64,000 nt of DNA from Hyphomicrobiales bacterium (GCA_947455025.1 CANGLU010000005.1:1-64000); one strand, 5' to 3'; positions 16,978 through 26,283 are shown, counted from the stretch's first letter. Notes: generated from the letters alone by a model not told the origin. A program made the numbers and translations.

Positions 16978-18138
16978 CTAGCCTACCTTGCGCGGAGGCG
17001 TTCGAGCGATCACCTGTCCTGCGCGGTCGACAATCACGATATCGAGCAGCGATCCCGATCCGGCGAGCGCTTTAGCGGCCGTTGCCCAAGCCTCATCCGC
17101 CACGCGTTGGCCGATATCGAGCCCGCGCACACGGCAATTTTCCATGACTTCATTGGCGGTATTGGCGCTCAAAACGGACTGAACAAATTCAGGATCCGCG
17201 CCGGTTTCGCTCACGCGCTCGGACAACCAGTGCAAATCGACCTCACCGCTGCGGGAATGAAGATCAAGCAGCCCTTGGCCCAGCTTGGTCATTTTGGCGA
17301 AACCGCCGCCGACAGTGACAATTGGAACGGGGTGCTTTTTCAAATATTTGAGCATGCCGCCTGCGAAATCACCCATATCGATCAAGGCGACATCGGGCAA
17401 AGCGTGAAAGCCCTGAATGGCCTTTTCAGACGTATGCCCCGTCGCGCCCGCTACATGGTTAATACCCGTGGCGCGCGCGACATCAATGCCGCGATGGATC
17501 GAGGAGATCCAAGCCGCACAGGAAAAGGGAATAACCACACCCGTGGTTCCCAAGATCGACAAGCCTCCGACAATGCCGAGCCGTCCATTCAGCGTACCGA
17601 GCGCCAATTGCTCGCCGCCGGGAATGGCAATTTCAATGATCACATCGCGCGGCCCGCTTGTCTCTGCGGCGGCCTCCTCAATCGCAATGCGCATCATGTC
17701 GCGCGGTACTGGATTGATCGCAGGCTCACCGGGCGGCAAGACAAGGCCAGGACGGGTCACCGTGCCAACACCCTCGCCTGCTTTGAACTGAATACCGGAG
17801 CCCACGGCACCGAAGCGGACAGTCGAAACAATACGCGCGCCATGCGTTACATCAGGATCATCTCCCGCATCCTTGATCACGGAAGCTCGCGCAAAGCCCT
17901 CACCCAGCTCGGTCGTTGCAATGGCAAAAGCTGGACGCGACCCGTTGGGCAACAAAACCTCGACCGGATCGAGGAACTCTCCGGTTACCAAAGCGGTGTA
18001 AGCAGCGCGCGTCGCAGCGGTCGCGCAAGTGCCCGTTGTCCAGCCGCGTTTCAAATGCGGCGTAGCCTCCAGATTGTCGATCTCGGTGGATTCGGGCTCA
18101 CTCATGGGTTCAGTGCATACTGCGTCGAAGGCAATCAA
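16978..18138 (-). CDS. cbiD: Cobalt-precorrin-5B C1-methyltransferase CbiD
   Basis: CbiD methylates C1 of the corrin precursor in the anaerobic pathway; here it sits among aerobic-pathway genes, and no cobF is visible in the window. The 386-residue protein has the signature HLKRGWTTGTCATAATRAAY at about 28-47 and NHVAGATGHTSEKAIQGF near 239. The start could be the ATG at 18138 or the one at 18105 (MSEPESTEID), since the conserved part begins only at residue 28. It is divergent from cobB across only 20 bp and convergent with cobM across 5 bp. In the aerobic route it probably takes the place of the CobF step, which is inference. Confidence 0.93.
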   Translation of the reverse strand: MIAFDAVCTEPMSEPESTEIDNLEATPHLKRGWTTGTCATAATRAAYTALVTGEFLDPVEVLLPNGSRPAFAIATTELGEGFARASVIKDAGDDPDVTHGARIVSTVRFGAVGSGIQFKAGEGVGTVTRPGLVLPPGEPAINPVPRDMMRIAIEEAAAETSGPRDVIIEIAIPGGEQLALGTLNGRLGIVGGLSILGTTGVVIPFSCAAWISSIHRGIDVARATGINHVAGATGHTSEKAIQGFHALPDVALIDMGDFAGGMLKYLKKHPVPIVTVGGGFAKMTKLGQGLLDLHSRSGEVDLHWLSERVSETGADPEFVQSVLSANTANEVMENCRVRGLDIGQRVADEAWATAAKALAGSGSLLDIVIVDRAGQVIARTPPRKVG

Positions 18139-18158
18139 CGCAACCAGAAGGCTTCAGC

Positions 18159-19505
18159 ATGACCCCTATTGCGCCCGGCCTTGTGATTGCAGCACCCCGA
18201 TCCTCCTCGGGCAAGACGACGCTAACGCTAGGCCTGTTGCGGGCTTTCAAGCGCCGCGGCATTGCTGTGCGCGGTCTTAAATGCGGTCCGGACTATATTG
18301 ATCCGGCCTTTCATCAGGCGGCCTCGGGACTGCCGAGCCTCAATCTCGACGCTTGGGCGATGGACCCTTCGCTCGTCGCACGACTTGCGGCGGATACCGC
18401 AAGCGGAGCGGATTTGACGCTTTGCGAAGGGCTAATGGGTCTGTTTGATGGTGTGCCGGCGCCAGAAGGTCGCTCAGGTTCATCGGCTGATATTGCAGCG
18501 GCCGCCGGTTGGCCGGTTTTATTGGTGATTGATGTCAGCGGGCAATCGCAATCCGCAGGTGCGATTGTGAAGGGTTGCGCGACTTTTGATCCGCGGATCA
18601 CGATCGCGGGTGTTATTCTGAACAAAGTTGGCAGTGAACGCCATCGCCGCCTTGTGACCGAAGCCATTGGACGAACCGGCATTCCGGTTTTGGGTAGCGT
18701 CCCAAGAGACGCCGAGGCGAGTTTGCCTGAGCGCCATTTGGGGCTTGTTCAAGCGGAAGAAACAGCAGGTCTCGAAGCCATTCTTGATAAGATGGCAGAT
18801 CTTGTAGAGGCCCATGTCGATTTGGATGCCATCAGACAGGCCGCGCGCGTTCCAAAACTCTTGGGCGATCATGCAGGACTTGCGCTTAAGGCTCCGGGAC
18901 AAAGGATTGCTTTAGCGAGAGATGCGGCGTTTTCCTTCATGTATCCGCATCATCTCGCAGGTTGGCAAAAAGCCGGGGCGGAAATCATTCCCTTCTCACC
19001 GTTGGCCGATGAAGCGCCACCTGCTGATTGCGATGTGTGCTGGCTACCTGGTGGTTATCCTGAATTGCACGCCGAGCATCTATCCAATGCGCATTCCTTT
19101 TTGGACGGCCTCCGGCATTTTGCTGAAACGAAACCCGTTCACGGCGAGTGCGGCGGCTATATGACGCTTGGTGAAACACTCGTGGATGCAGCGGGCGTTG
19201 AATGGCCGATGGCTGGATTACTGGGCGTTAAAACGAGCTTCGCCAAACGCAAAATGATGCTCGGCTATCGCGATGTAACGCTCGAAGCCGATGGCCCTTT
19301 GGGGGCAAAAGGAACACGCCTTAGGGGGCATGAATTCCATTATGCCACCATTGTCGATCAGGGCGCTGATGAGCCTCTGGTGATGGCGCGCGATGCCTAT
19401 GGCGCTGCGCCCTCGCCCTCGGGCAGCCGACGCGGTAATGTGACCGGATCGTTTTTTCACGTCATCGCCGAACATACCAATGGAGACGACGGCCTTGGTG
19501 ATTAA
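18159..19505 (+). CDS. cobB: Hydrogenobyrinic/cobyrinic acid a,c-diamide synthase CobB/CbiA
   Basis: A glutamine- and ATP-dependent enzyme that amidates the a and c carboxyls of hydrogenobyrinic acid before cobalt insertion. The 448-residue protein has the N-terminal IAAPRSSSGKTTLTLGLL P-loop (about 6-23), LKCGPDYIDPAFH near 40, ECLMGLFDG-type text ECEGLMGLFDG-like (CEGLMGLFDG) near 88, and the glutaminase nucleophile C331 in VHGECGGYMTLG. The ATG at 18159 is preceded by AGAAGG. It overlaps the start of the LysR gene by up to 26 bp. Confidence 0.95.
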   Translation: MTPIAPGLVIAAPRSSSGKTTLTLGLLRAFKRRGIAVRGLKCGPDYIDPAFHQAASGLPSLNLDAWAMDPSLVARLAADTASGADLTLCEGLMGLFDGVPAPEGRSGSSADIAAAAGWPVLLVIDVSGQSQSAGAIVKGCATFDPRITIAGVILNKVGSERHRRLVTEAIGRTGIPVLGSVPRDAEASLPERHLGLVQAEETAGLEAILDKMADLVEAHVDLDAIRQAARVPKLLGDHAGLALKAPGQRIALARDAAFSFMYPHHLAGWQKAGAEIIPFSPLADEAPPADCDVCWLPGGYPELHAEHLSNAHSFLDGLRHFAETKPVHGECGGYMTLGETLVDAAGVEWPMAGLLGVKTSFAKRKMMLGYRDVTLEADGPLGAKGTRLRGHEFHYATIVDQGADEPLVMARDAYGAAPSPSGSRRGNVTGSFFHVIAEHTNGDDGLGD

Positions 19506-20385
19506 GCAATTGGCTTATCTTGTAGCGCTCGCCCGCGAAAAACATTTCGGTCGGGCGGCGACCGCGTGCAACGTCTCGCAGCCGACTTTATCAGGCGCCA
19601 TCCGCCAGCTGGAAGACGAGCTCGGCGTGCCATTGGTAGAACGAGGCCACCGTTACACCGGCCTTACAGCTGAAGGCGAAATGATTGTCACCCATGCCAA
19701 ACGGATATTGGGTGAAATCGATACGATGCAGCATACAATCAGCGATGTGCGACAAGGACTTTCGGGACGCTTGCGCATCGGTGCCATTCCAACGGCGCTA
19801 CCGCTTGTCGCGCAAATCACGGGGCCTTTTTCAGAGCGTTTTCCTTCGGTAACGCTGACGGTGCTTTCGATGACGTCCACCTCGATTCAGGAAGCCATCG
19901 ATAATTTTGATCTCGATGTCGGATTAACCTATCTCGACAATGAACCGCTTGAGCACGTGATTGCCAAACCGCTTTATGCCGAGACCTATGTTTTGCTGAC
20001 CCGCGCCGATAGCGCTTTGGCCAAACGCGACGAGATCAGTTGGGATGAGGCCGCCTCGCTTAATCTGTGCCTGCTCACGCCCGATATGCAGAACCGACGT
20101 ATTATCGATGGTATTTTCCGTTCGGTGGGCAAGGCACCGCAGCCCGTTATGGAAACCAATTCAATCTTTAACCTATGCAGCCATGCCGCCATTTCGGGTT
20201 GGGTCAGCATTGTGCCTTCGCAATTATCCGGATTTTTTGGCATGCCGAATGGGCTAAAGGCCCTCCGATTGGTTAATCCGTCGGCGTCACGCTCGGTAGG
20301 CCTGATCACGGCCGATCGGCAGCCGCAGCAGCCTTTGGCACGCCGGTTGTTTGCACTCACCGAGCCAATGCGGACGGACGCGTAA
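19480..20385 (+). CDS. LysR-family transcriptional regulator, probable regulator of the fds operon
   Basis: A 301-residue LysR-type regulator with an N-terminal winged helix-turn-helix (FGRAATACNVSQPTLSGAIR, about 24-43, and QLEDELGVPLVER just after) and a substrate-binding domain from about residue 95. The domain pattern recalls the OxyR/CynR side of the family. It could start at the ATG at 19480 or at the GTG at 19498. It overlaps cobB and lies 77 bp upstream of fdsG on the same strand, so by position it is the likely regulator of formate dehydrogenase; I have no sequence proof. No paired redox cysteines like those of OxyR are evident. Confidence 0.9.
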   Translation: METTALVIKQLAYLVALAREKHFGRAATACNVSQPTLSGAIRQLEDELGVPLVERGHRYTGLTAEGEMIVTHAKRILGEIDTMQHTISDVRQGLSGRLRIGAIPTALPLVAQITGPFSERFPSVTLTVLSMTSTSIQEAIDNFDLDVGLTYLDNEPLEHVIAKPLYAETYVLLTRADSALAKRDEISWDEAASLNLCLLTPDMQNRRIIDGIFRSVGKAPQPVMETNSIFNLCSHAAISGWVSIVPSQLSGFFGMPNGLKALRLVNPSASRSVGLITADRQPQQPLARRLFALTEPMRTDA

Positions 20386-20408
20386 TCGGCACTTTAACCT
20401 TCATCGGA

Positions 20409-20438
20409 AAATTCGATCAATTCTTTGATAAATTCGAT
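20409..20438 (+). promoter_or_regulatory. Direct repeat AAATTCGAT x2 upstream of fdsG (candidate operator)
   Basis: AAATTCGAT at 20409-20417 is repeated exactly at 20430-20438, 21 bp apart start to start, that is two helical turns on the same DNA face. The pair lies in the short gap between the LysR gene and fdsG and includes T-N11-A-like positions. A LysR-type operator for the fds operon is a plausible reading but is inferred from position and spacing only. Confidence 0.35.
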
Positions 20439-20519
20439 TTGATCGCCGATTGATATTAGCGCATGACAGTTCCCAATGGTCAAAACAATGCCGAGTGGCA
20501 TAAAAAAGGGGTGGGACTG

Positions 20520-20996
20520 ATGAGCTGGGACGATGCGGTAGCCTCATCTATTGTCAATGAATACAAGCACTTGGCGGGCGCAACGCTCCCAATTCTGCAT
20601 GCGTTGCAGGAAAATTTCGGCTATGTCGACAAGCGCGCCGTGCCCCTCATTGCGGATGCACTCAATATGTCGAAGGCCGAAATCTTTGGCGCGATTACCT
20701 TTTATCACGACTTCAGACACGAACCTGCTGGCCAAACGGTCGTCAAACTGTGCCGGGCGGAAGCCTGCCAGTCGATGGGCTGCGAAAGCCTCGTCACGCA
20801 TTTGAAGGATGCCCATGGCGTCGAGATTAATGCGACGACGCCAGACGGCCGCCTAACCGTTGAAACCGTCTATTGCCTCGGCAATTGCGCGCTTGGTCCT
20901 GCCGCCCTCATCAATGGCGCGCTCGTCGGCCGCGTCGATGAAGAGGTGTTGGATGCGGTCTGCAAAGGCCAATCGCATGACCGCATGGCCGGTTGA
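20520..20996 (+). CDS. fdsG: Formate dehydrogenase gamma subunit FdsG
   Basis: The small NuoE-like subunit of the soluble NAD+-dependent molybdenum formate dehydrogenase, carrying one [2Fe-2S] cluster for electron flow to NAD+. I prefer the ATG at 20520 (MSWDDAVASSIVNEYKHL), preceded by AGGGGTGGGA; an in-frame ATG at 20463 would add 19 residues. From that start the cluster ligands are C78, C83 (CRAEAC), C119 and C123 (CLGNC). The 158-residue length is normal for the family. fdsB follows after 12 bp behind a GAGGAG site. Confidence 0.93.
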   Translation: MSWDDAVASSIVNEYKHLAGATLPILHALQENFGYVDKRAVPLIADALNMSKAEIFGAITFYHDFRHEPAGQTVVKLCRAEACQSMGCESLVTHLKDAHGVEINATTPDGRLTVETVYCLGNCALGPAALINGALVGRVDEEVLDAVCKGQSHDRMAG

Positions 20997-21008
20997 GGAG
21001 AAAAAATC

Positions 21009-22580
21009 ATGAGCCCCTCAATCAAAATTTACGTTCCGCGCGATGCTGCCGCCCTCTCGGTAGGTGCCAACCGCGTCGCCACTGCGCTTGCTAATGAAGC
21101 CAAAAAGCGTGGCCAAGCGGTCGAGATTATCCGCAATGGCTCGCGTGGCATGCTCTGGCTTGAGCCGCTGGTGGAAGTTGAAACCGCCAAAGGCCGCGTG
21201 GCCTTCGGGCCTGTGGCGCCGAAAGATGTCGCCTCTTTGTTTGAGGCAAACTTCCTCACCGGTAGCGCGCATCCGCTGAATCTGGGACTTACCGAAGAAA
21301 TTCCGTTCTTTAAAAATCAAGAGCGGCTTACCTTTGCTCGCGTTGGCGTGATCGATCCGCTTTCGGTTGATGATTACATCGCGCATGGCGGTTTTGTAGG
21401 CCTGAAAAAGGCCGTGACCATGACGGGTGCTGCCATCGTGCAGGAAGTGGCCGATTCAGGCCTTCGCGGCCGTGGTGGCGCGGGCTTCCCGACGGGCATC
21501 AAATGGAAAACTGTTTTAGGCGCTGAAGCCGACCAGAAATACATTGTCTGCAATGCGGACGAAGGCGATAGCGGCACGTTTGCCGACCGGATGCTGATGG
21601 AAGGCGACCCCTACACTCTCATTGAGGGCATGGCGATTGCCGGTGTGGCCGTTGGTGCGACCAAGGGCTTCATCTATCTCCGTTCAGAATATCCGCATGC
21701 CTACCAGACGCTGCTCGAAGCCATTCGCACCGCACGCGCGGCCCGTTGGTTGGGGCCTGCGATTGGCGGTTCCTCCTATGCCTTCGATCTTGAAGTGCGT
21801 TTAGGTGCGGGTGCCTATATCTGTGGCGAAGAAACCTCCCTTCTGGAGAGCCTAGAAGGCAAGCGCGCGATCGTTCGTGCTAAGCCGCCTTTGCCTGCTC
21901 TCAAAGGTCTGTTTGGCAAGCCAACCATCGTCAACAATGTGATGTCACTGGCGACCATTCCTTGGATCATGGCCAATGGCGCGAAAGCCTATGCCGATTT
22001 CGGTATGGGTCGCTCGCGCGGCACGCTGCCGATCCAATTGGCGGGCAATATCAAGCAAGGTGGTTTGATCGAAAAGGCGTTTGGTGTGAGACTGCGCGAG
22101 ATCATCCAGACCTATGGCGGCGGTACGCATTCGGGCCGCTCCTTCCGGGCAGTGCAGGTGGGTGGGCCTTTGGGCGCATACTTCCCTGAAAGCCTGCTCG
22201 ATACGCCGATGGATTATGAGGCAATGGCCGCTAAAAAGGGCCTGCTCGGCCATGGCGGTATGGTGGTGTTCGATGACACCGTGGACCTTGCCCAGCAAGC
22301 GCGCTTTGCCTTTGAGTTCTGCGCGAAAGAATCATGCGGCAAATGCACGCCTTGCCGCATTGGCGCGACACGCGGTGTTGAAACCATGGACAAGGTGATT
22401 GCGGGCGATACCTCGAAGCTCGCGCTGATCGATGACCTTTGCCATTTGATGACCGATGCCTCGCTCTGCGCGATGGGCGGATTAACGCCTGTGCCCGTAA
22501 TGAGCGCGATGACCCATTTCCCTGATGATTTCAACCGTGCGCCGAAGCGCATGACCCCTGAAAATCTGGCCGCTGAATAA
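21009..22580 (+). CDS. fdsB: Formate dehydrogenase beta subunit FdsB (NADH/FMN/4Fe-4S)
   Basis: The flavin subunit, related to NuoF of respiratory complex I, which binds FMN and NAD+. The 523-residue protein has an N-terminal thioredoxin-like domain (about 1-110), the FMN-site motif GLRGRGGAGFPTGIKW (about 151-166), the NADEGDSGTFADR block near 181, and the [4Fe-4S] ligands C443, C446 and C449 (CGKCTPCR) with C487 in SLCAMGG. These positions match the fused NuoE-like/NuoF form found in Fds enzymes. A tight operon follows: fdsA starts 12 bp downstream. Confidence 0.95.
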   Translation: MSPSIKIYVPRDAAALSVGANRVATALANEAKKRGQAVEIIRNGSRGMLWLEPLVEVETAKGRVAFGPVAPKDVASLFEANFLTGSAHPLNLGLTEEIPFFKNQERLTFARVGVIDPLSVDDYIAHGGFVGLKKAVTMTGAAIVQEVADSGLRGRGGAGFPTGIKWKTVLGAEADQKYIVCNADEGDSGTFADRMLMEGDPYTLIEGMAIAGVAVGATKGFIYLRSEYPHAYQTLLEAIRTARAARWLGPAIGGSSYAFDLEVRLGAGAYICGEETSLLESLEGKRAIVRAKPPLPALKGLFGKPTIVNNVMSLATIPWIMANGAKAYADFGMGRSRGTLPIQLAGNIKQGGLIEKAFGVRLREIIQTYGGGTHSGRSFRAVQVGGPLGAYFPESLLDTPMDYEAMAAKKGLLGHGGMVVFDDTVDLAQQARFAFEFCAKESCGKCTPCRIGATRGVETMDKVIAGDTSKLALIDDLCHLMTDASLCAMGGLTPVPVMSAMTHFPDDFNRAPKRMTPENLAAE

Positions 22581-22592
22581 CGGAGAGCACCC

Positions 22593-25454
22593 ATGACCTT
22601 GATCAAAGAGCTCGATTACGGCACCCCGATCCGCGTCTCCGAACAGATGGTGACGCTCACCATTGACGGTGCGTCGATCACCGTTCCTCAAGGCACCTCC
22701 GTCATGGCAGCTGCCATGAAGGCTGGAACGGCCATTCCGAAGCTTTGCGCCACCGACAGTCTTGAGCCATTCGGCTCCTGCCGCATGTGCCTTGTCGAGA
22801 TCGAGGGAAGGCGCGGAACGCCAGCGTCCTGCACGACCTTGGTCGAGCCGGGCATGGTGGTTAAAACCCAGTCGGATAATCTCCACAAGCTCCGAAAGGG
22901 CGTGATGGAACTCTATATCTCCGACCATCCTCTAGATTGCCTCACCTGCTCGGCCAATGGCGATTGCGAATTGCAGGATATGGCGGGCGTCGTAGGCCTT
23001 CGCGATGTGCGCTACGGCAAGGATGTTGCCAATCATTTCGAGACCACCTCGCCGCTCTCGCTTTTGAAAGACGAGACCAACCCCTATTTCACCTATGATC
23101 CCGCAAAATGCATCGTCTGCAACCGCTGCGTCCGCGCGTGTGAAGAAGTGCAAGGCACCTTTGCATTGACCATTGAAGGCCGTGGCTTTGATAGCCGCGT
23201 CTCAGCCGGTGGTGTGAGCTTCCTTGAATCGGATTGCGTTTCATGCGGCGCCTGCGTGCAGGCCTGCCCGACCGCGACACTGATGGAAAACACCGTTATT
23301 GCGAAGGGCCAGCCCGAGCATTCGTCGGTTACGACCTGCGCCTATTGCGGCGTTGGCTGCTCGTTCAAAGCTGAAATGCAGGGCGATGAAGTTGTGCGTA
23401 TGGTGCCTTATAAAGACGGCAAGGCCAATGAAGGCCATTCCTGCGTTAAGGGCCGCTTCGCGTGGGGTTATGCCACGCATACGGATCGCATCACCAAGCC
23501 AATGATCCGCGCCAAGATTACCGATGAGTGGCGCGAAGTATCGTGGGAAGAAGCAATTGGGCACGCGGCCAGTGAATTCAAGCGGATCCAGAAAACCTAT
23601 GGCAAGGATGCGGTAGGCGCGATCACCTCGTCGCGCTGCACGAATGAGGAAGTGTTCCTCGTTCAAAAGCTGGTGCGTGCGGCTTTTGGCAACAACAATG
23701 TCGATACCTGCGCCCGTGTCTGCCATTCGCCCACGGGCTATGGCTTGTCGAAAACCTTCGGAACGTCCGCAGGTACGCAAGACTTCAAATCGGTTGCCAA
23801 AGCCGATGTCGTTCTCGTGATCGGTGCGAACCCGACCGATGGCCACCCCGTGTTTGCCTCGCGCTTGAAAAAGCGTTTGCGTGCGGGTGCAAAGCTGATT
23901 GTGGCTGATCCACGCCGGATTGATCTGGTGAAATCACCGCACATCAAGGCCGAGCATCATTTGGCCCTTCTGCCCGGCACCAATGTGGCATTGCTTGATA
24001 GTCTCGCCCATGTCGTCGTCACCGAAGGCCTCGTGAACGAAGCCTTTGTGCGCGAGCGGTGCGATTTGCAGGACTTTGAAGTCTGGGCGCGTTTTGTAGC
24101 CGAAGAGCGCAACTCGCCGGAAGCCATGGAAGCCTTTACGGGCGTGCCAGCGGATGAAGTGCGCAAAGCCGCGCGGCTGTTCGCCAAGGGCGGCAATGCC
24201 GCGATCTATTACGGCTTGGGCGTGACCGAGCATAGCCAAGGCTCCACCACCGTGATGGCGATGGCGAACCTTGCAATGGCCACCGGCAATATCGGCCGCG
24301 ACGGCGTGGGTGTTAATCCGCTCCGTGGTCAGAACAATGTGCAGGGCTCCTGCGATATGGGTTCCTTCCCGCATGAGTTCTCGGGCTATCGGCATGTGAG
24401 CGATGACTCGACGCGCGAAATGTTCCAGTCAATGTGGGGCGTTGAGCTTTCCAACGAGCAAGGCTTCCGCATTCCGAACATGCTCGATGAGGCCGTCGAG
24501 GGTGGCTTCAAGGGCATCTATATTCAGGGCGAAGACATCGCGCAGTCGGACCCGAACACGGTCCACGTCACCTCGGGTCTCGAGGCGATGGAATGCGTGG
24601 TCATTCAGGACATCTTCCTTTGCGAGACGGCGAAATACGCGCATGTCTTCTTGCCGGGTTCGTCCTTCTTGGAAAAAGACGGCACCTTTACCAATGCCGA
24701 GCGCCGCATCAACCGCGTTCGTAAGATGATGGAGCCAAAATCCGGCAAGGCCGAATGGCAGATCACGATCGATCTCGCCAAAGCGCTGGGATACGATATG
24801 AACTACACCCATCCATCCGAAATCATGGATGAAATTGCGGCCCTCACACCGGGCTTCAAAAATGTCAGCTATGCCAAGCTCGACGAAAAAGGCTCTATCC
24901 AATGGCCGTGCAATGATGCCGCACCTGAAGGCACGCCGATCATGCATGTCGACCGTTTTGTACGCGGCAAGGGCAAGTTCATGATCACCGATTATGTGCC
25001 GACCGAAGAACGTACGGGACCACGGTTCCCATTGCTTCTCACGACGGGACGTATTCTCTCGCAATACAATGTCGGTGCGCAAACGCGGCGGACGGAAAAC
25101 AATGTCTGGCACAATGAAGACGTGCTGGAGATCCATCCGTTCGATGCCGAGCAACGTGGTATCAAATCGGGCGATCTCGTGTCGCTCGCGAGCCGTGCGG
25201 GTGACATTTCACTTCGGGCCGAAGTCTCCGAGCGGATGCAGCCGGGCGTCGTTTACACGACCTTCCACCACGCCAAAACGGGTGCGAATGTGATCACCAC
25301 GGATAATTCCGATTGGGCGACAAACTGCCCTGAATACAAGGTGACGGCGGTCGAAGTGCGCCGCACCAACCACTATTCGGATTGGCAGGAAAAGAACAAC
25401 CGCGAAGAGATCGATCTCAAAAAGATCGCTCCGCATGTTCTAGCCGCGGAATAA
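22593..25454 (+). CDS. fdsA: Formate dehydrogenase alpha subunit FdsA (molybdenum catalytic subunit)
   Basis: The catalytic subunit oxidises formate to CO2 at a bis-molybdopterin centre and passes electrons along Fe-S clusters to FdsB. The 953-residue protein shows the [2Fe-2S] ligands C52, C63, C66 and C80; the H112/C116/C119/C125 cluster; two 4Fe-4S sets at C173-C176-C179-C183 and C215-C218-C221-C225; and the Mo-domain cluster at C249, C252, C256 and C282. The catalytic cysteine is C375 in RVCHSPTG, so this is a cysteine, not selenocysteine, enzyme. A C-terminal molybdopterin dinucleotide-binding domain occupies about 810-935. Confidence 0.97.
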   Translation: MTLIKELDYGTPIRVSEQMVTLTIDGASITVPQGTSVMAAAMKAGTAIPKLCATDSLEPFGSCRMCLVEIEGRRGTPASCTTLVEPGMVVKTQSDNLHKLRKGVMELYISDHPLDCLTCSANGDCELQDMAGVVGLRDVRYGKDVANHFETTSPLSLLKDETNPYFTYDPAKCIVCNRCVRACEEVQGTFALTIEGRGFDSRVSAGGVSFLESDCVSCGACVQACPTATLMENTVIAKGQPEHSSVTTCAYCGVGCSFKAEMQGDEVVRMVPYKDGKANEGHSCVKGRFAWGYATHTDRITKPMIRAKITDEWREVSWEEAIGHAASEFKRIQKTYGKDAVGAITSSRCTNEEVFLVQKLVRAAFGNNNVDTCARVCHSPTGYGLSKTFGTSAGTQDFKSVAKADVVLVIGANPTDGHPVFASRLKKRLRAGAKLIVADPRRIDLVKSPHIKAEHHLALLPGTNVALLDSLAHVVVTEGLVNEAFVRERCDLQDFEVWARFVAEERNSPEAMEAFTGVPADEVRKAARLFAKGGNAAIYYGLGVTEHSQGSTTVMAMANLAMATGNIGRDGVGVNPLRGQNNVQGSCDMGSFPHEFSGYRHVSDDSTREMFQSMWGVELSNEQGFRIPNMLDEAVEGGFKGIYIQGEDIAQSDPNTVHVTSGLEAMECVVIQDIFLCETAKYAHVFLPGSSFLEKDGTFTNAERRINRVRKMMEPKSGKAEWQITIDLAKALGYDMNYTHPSEIMDEIAALTPGFKNVSYAKLDEKGSIQWPCNDAAPEGTPIMHVDRFVRGKGKFMITDYVPTEERTGPRFPLLLTTGRILSQYNVGAQTRRTENNVWHNEDVLEIHPFDAEQRGIKSGDLVSLASRAGDISLRAEVSERMQPGVVYTTFHHAKTGANVITTDNSDWATNCPEYKVTAVEVRRTNHYSDWQEKNNREEIDLKKIAPHVLAAE

Positions 25455-25464
25455 GCGAGGCACT

Positions 25465-26283
25465 GTGACGACGGGATCGCGCGAGGTACGAGCCGACAGC
25501 ATCTCCTTTGCGACAGCGAAGGTGATGCAAGGCTCGCGCGCGGTTCCGATCGAGACGCCGGTTGAGATCGTCTATGGCACGATCCCCTATGCCGTGATGA
25601 TGGTGACGCCGGACGATATCGAAGATTTTGTCTTCGGCTTCAGCTTCACCGAAGGCGTTATTTCATCGCGTAGCGACATTCGAAGCGTGAAAATTGAAGC
25701 GCATCCGAAAGGCCTGCGCGCGCTGGTTGATCTCGTCCCCGAGCGGCTATCATCGCACCTCTCGCGCCAACGCGCGATGACGGGGCGAACCGGATGCGGC
25801 GTTTGCGGCATTGACGATATCAACGCCCTACCCTCGGCGTCCGAGCGCGTGGCACAAGGACCCTATATCGAAATAAAAGCCATTCACCGCGCTGTGAGTG
25901 AATTAGGTGCGCACCAGCCGCTTAATGACGTTACGCGTGCCGTCCACGCCGCCGCATGGTGCGACCCATCGGGCAGCGTACTCATGGCCCGCGAGGATGT
26001 TGGCCGCCACAATGCGCTGGATAAGCTGATCGGTAGCGCTCTGCGCCAGAGCATTGATCCGCAATTGGGTTTTATTCTGATTACCAGCCGATGCTCGTAT
26101 GAAATGGTTGAAAAGGCAGCGTCGTTTGGCGTCGCCACGCTTATTGCCGTTTCAGCCCCCACAAGCCTTGCCATTGAGCGCGCAGAAGCGCTTGGCATTA
26201 CGCTTTACGCCATAGCCCGCGCCGATGGCGCAACCCATTTTACGGGCCATATGCCCGACCTCATTCTGGAGAAATGCGCATGA
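25465..26283 (+). CDS. fdhD: Formate dehydrogenase accessory sulfurtransferase FdhD (FdsC)
   Basis: FdhD/FdsC delivers the sulfido ligand to, and protects, the molybdenum cofactor before it enters the formate dehydrogenase. The 272-residue product begins at a GTG at 25465 that follows a GAGGCACT site. It carries the family cysteine loop GRTGCGVCGIDD (C111, C114), and the REDVGRHNALDKLIG and ITSRCSYEMVEKAA blocks (near 172 and 198). It is co-transcribed between fdsA and fdsD and overlaps fdsD as ATGA. Confidence 0.95.
   Translation: MTTGSREVRADSISFATAKVMQGSRAVPIETPVEIVYGTIPYAVMMVTPDDIEDFVFGFSFTEGVISSRSDIRSVKIEAHPKGLRALVDLVPERLSSHLSRQRAMTGRTGCGVCGIDDINALPSASERVAQGPYIEIKAIHRAVSELGAHQPLNDVTRAVHAAAWCDPSGSVLMAREDVGRHNALDKLIGSALRQSIDPQLGFILITSRCSYEMVEKAASFGVATLIAVSAPTSLAIERAEALGITLYAIARADGATHFTGHMPDLILEKCA

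Noticed and set aside
16969-18162. A 397-codon open frame on the + strand, antisense to cbiD
   Set aside because: It is rich in Arg, His and Gln, has no family resemblance, and lies fully over the well-supported cbiD gene; it is a shadow of codon use on the other strand.
22593-25454. Selenocysteine formate dehydrogenase
   Set aside because: The active-site residue in RVCHSPTG is a normal TGC cysteine codon and there is no in-frame TGA or SECIS-like hairpin.
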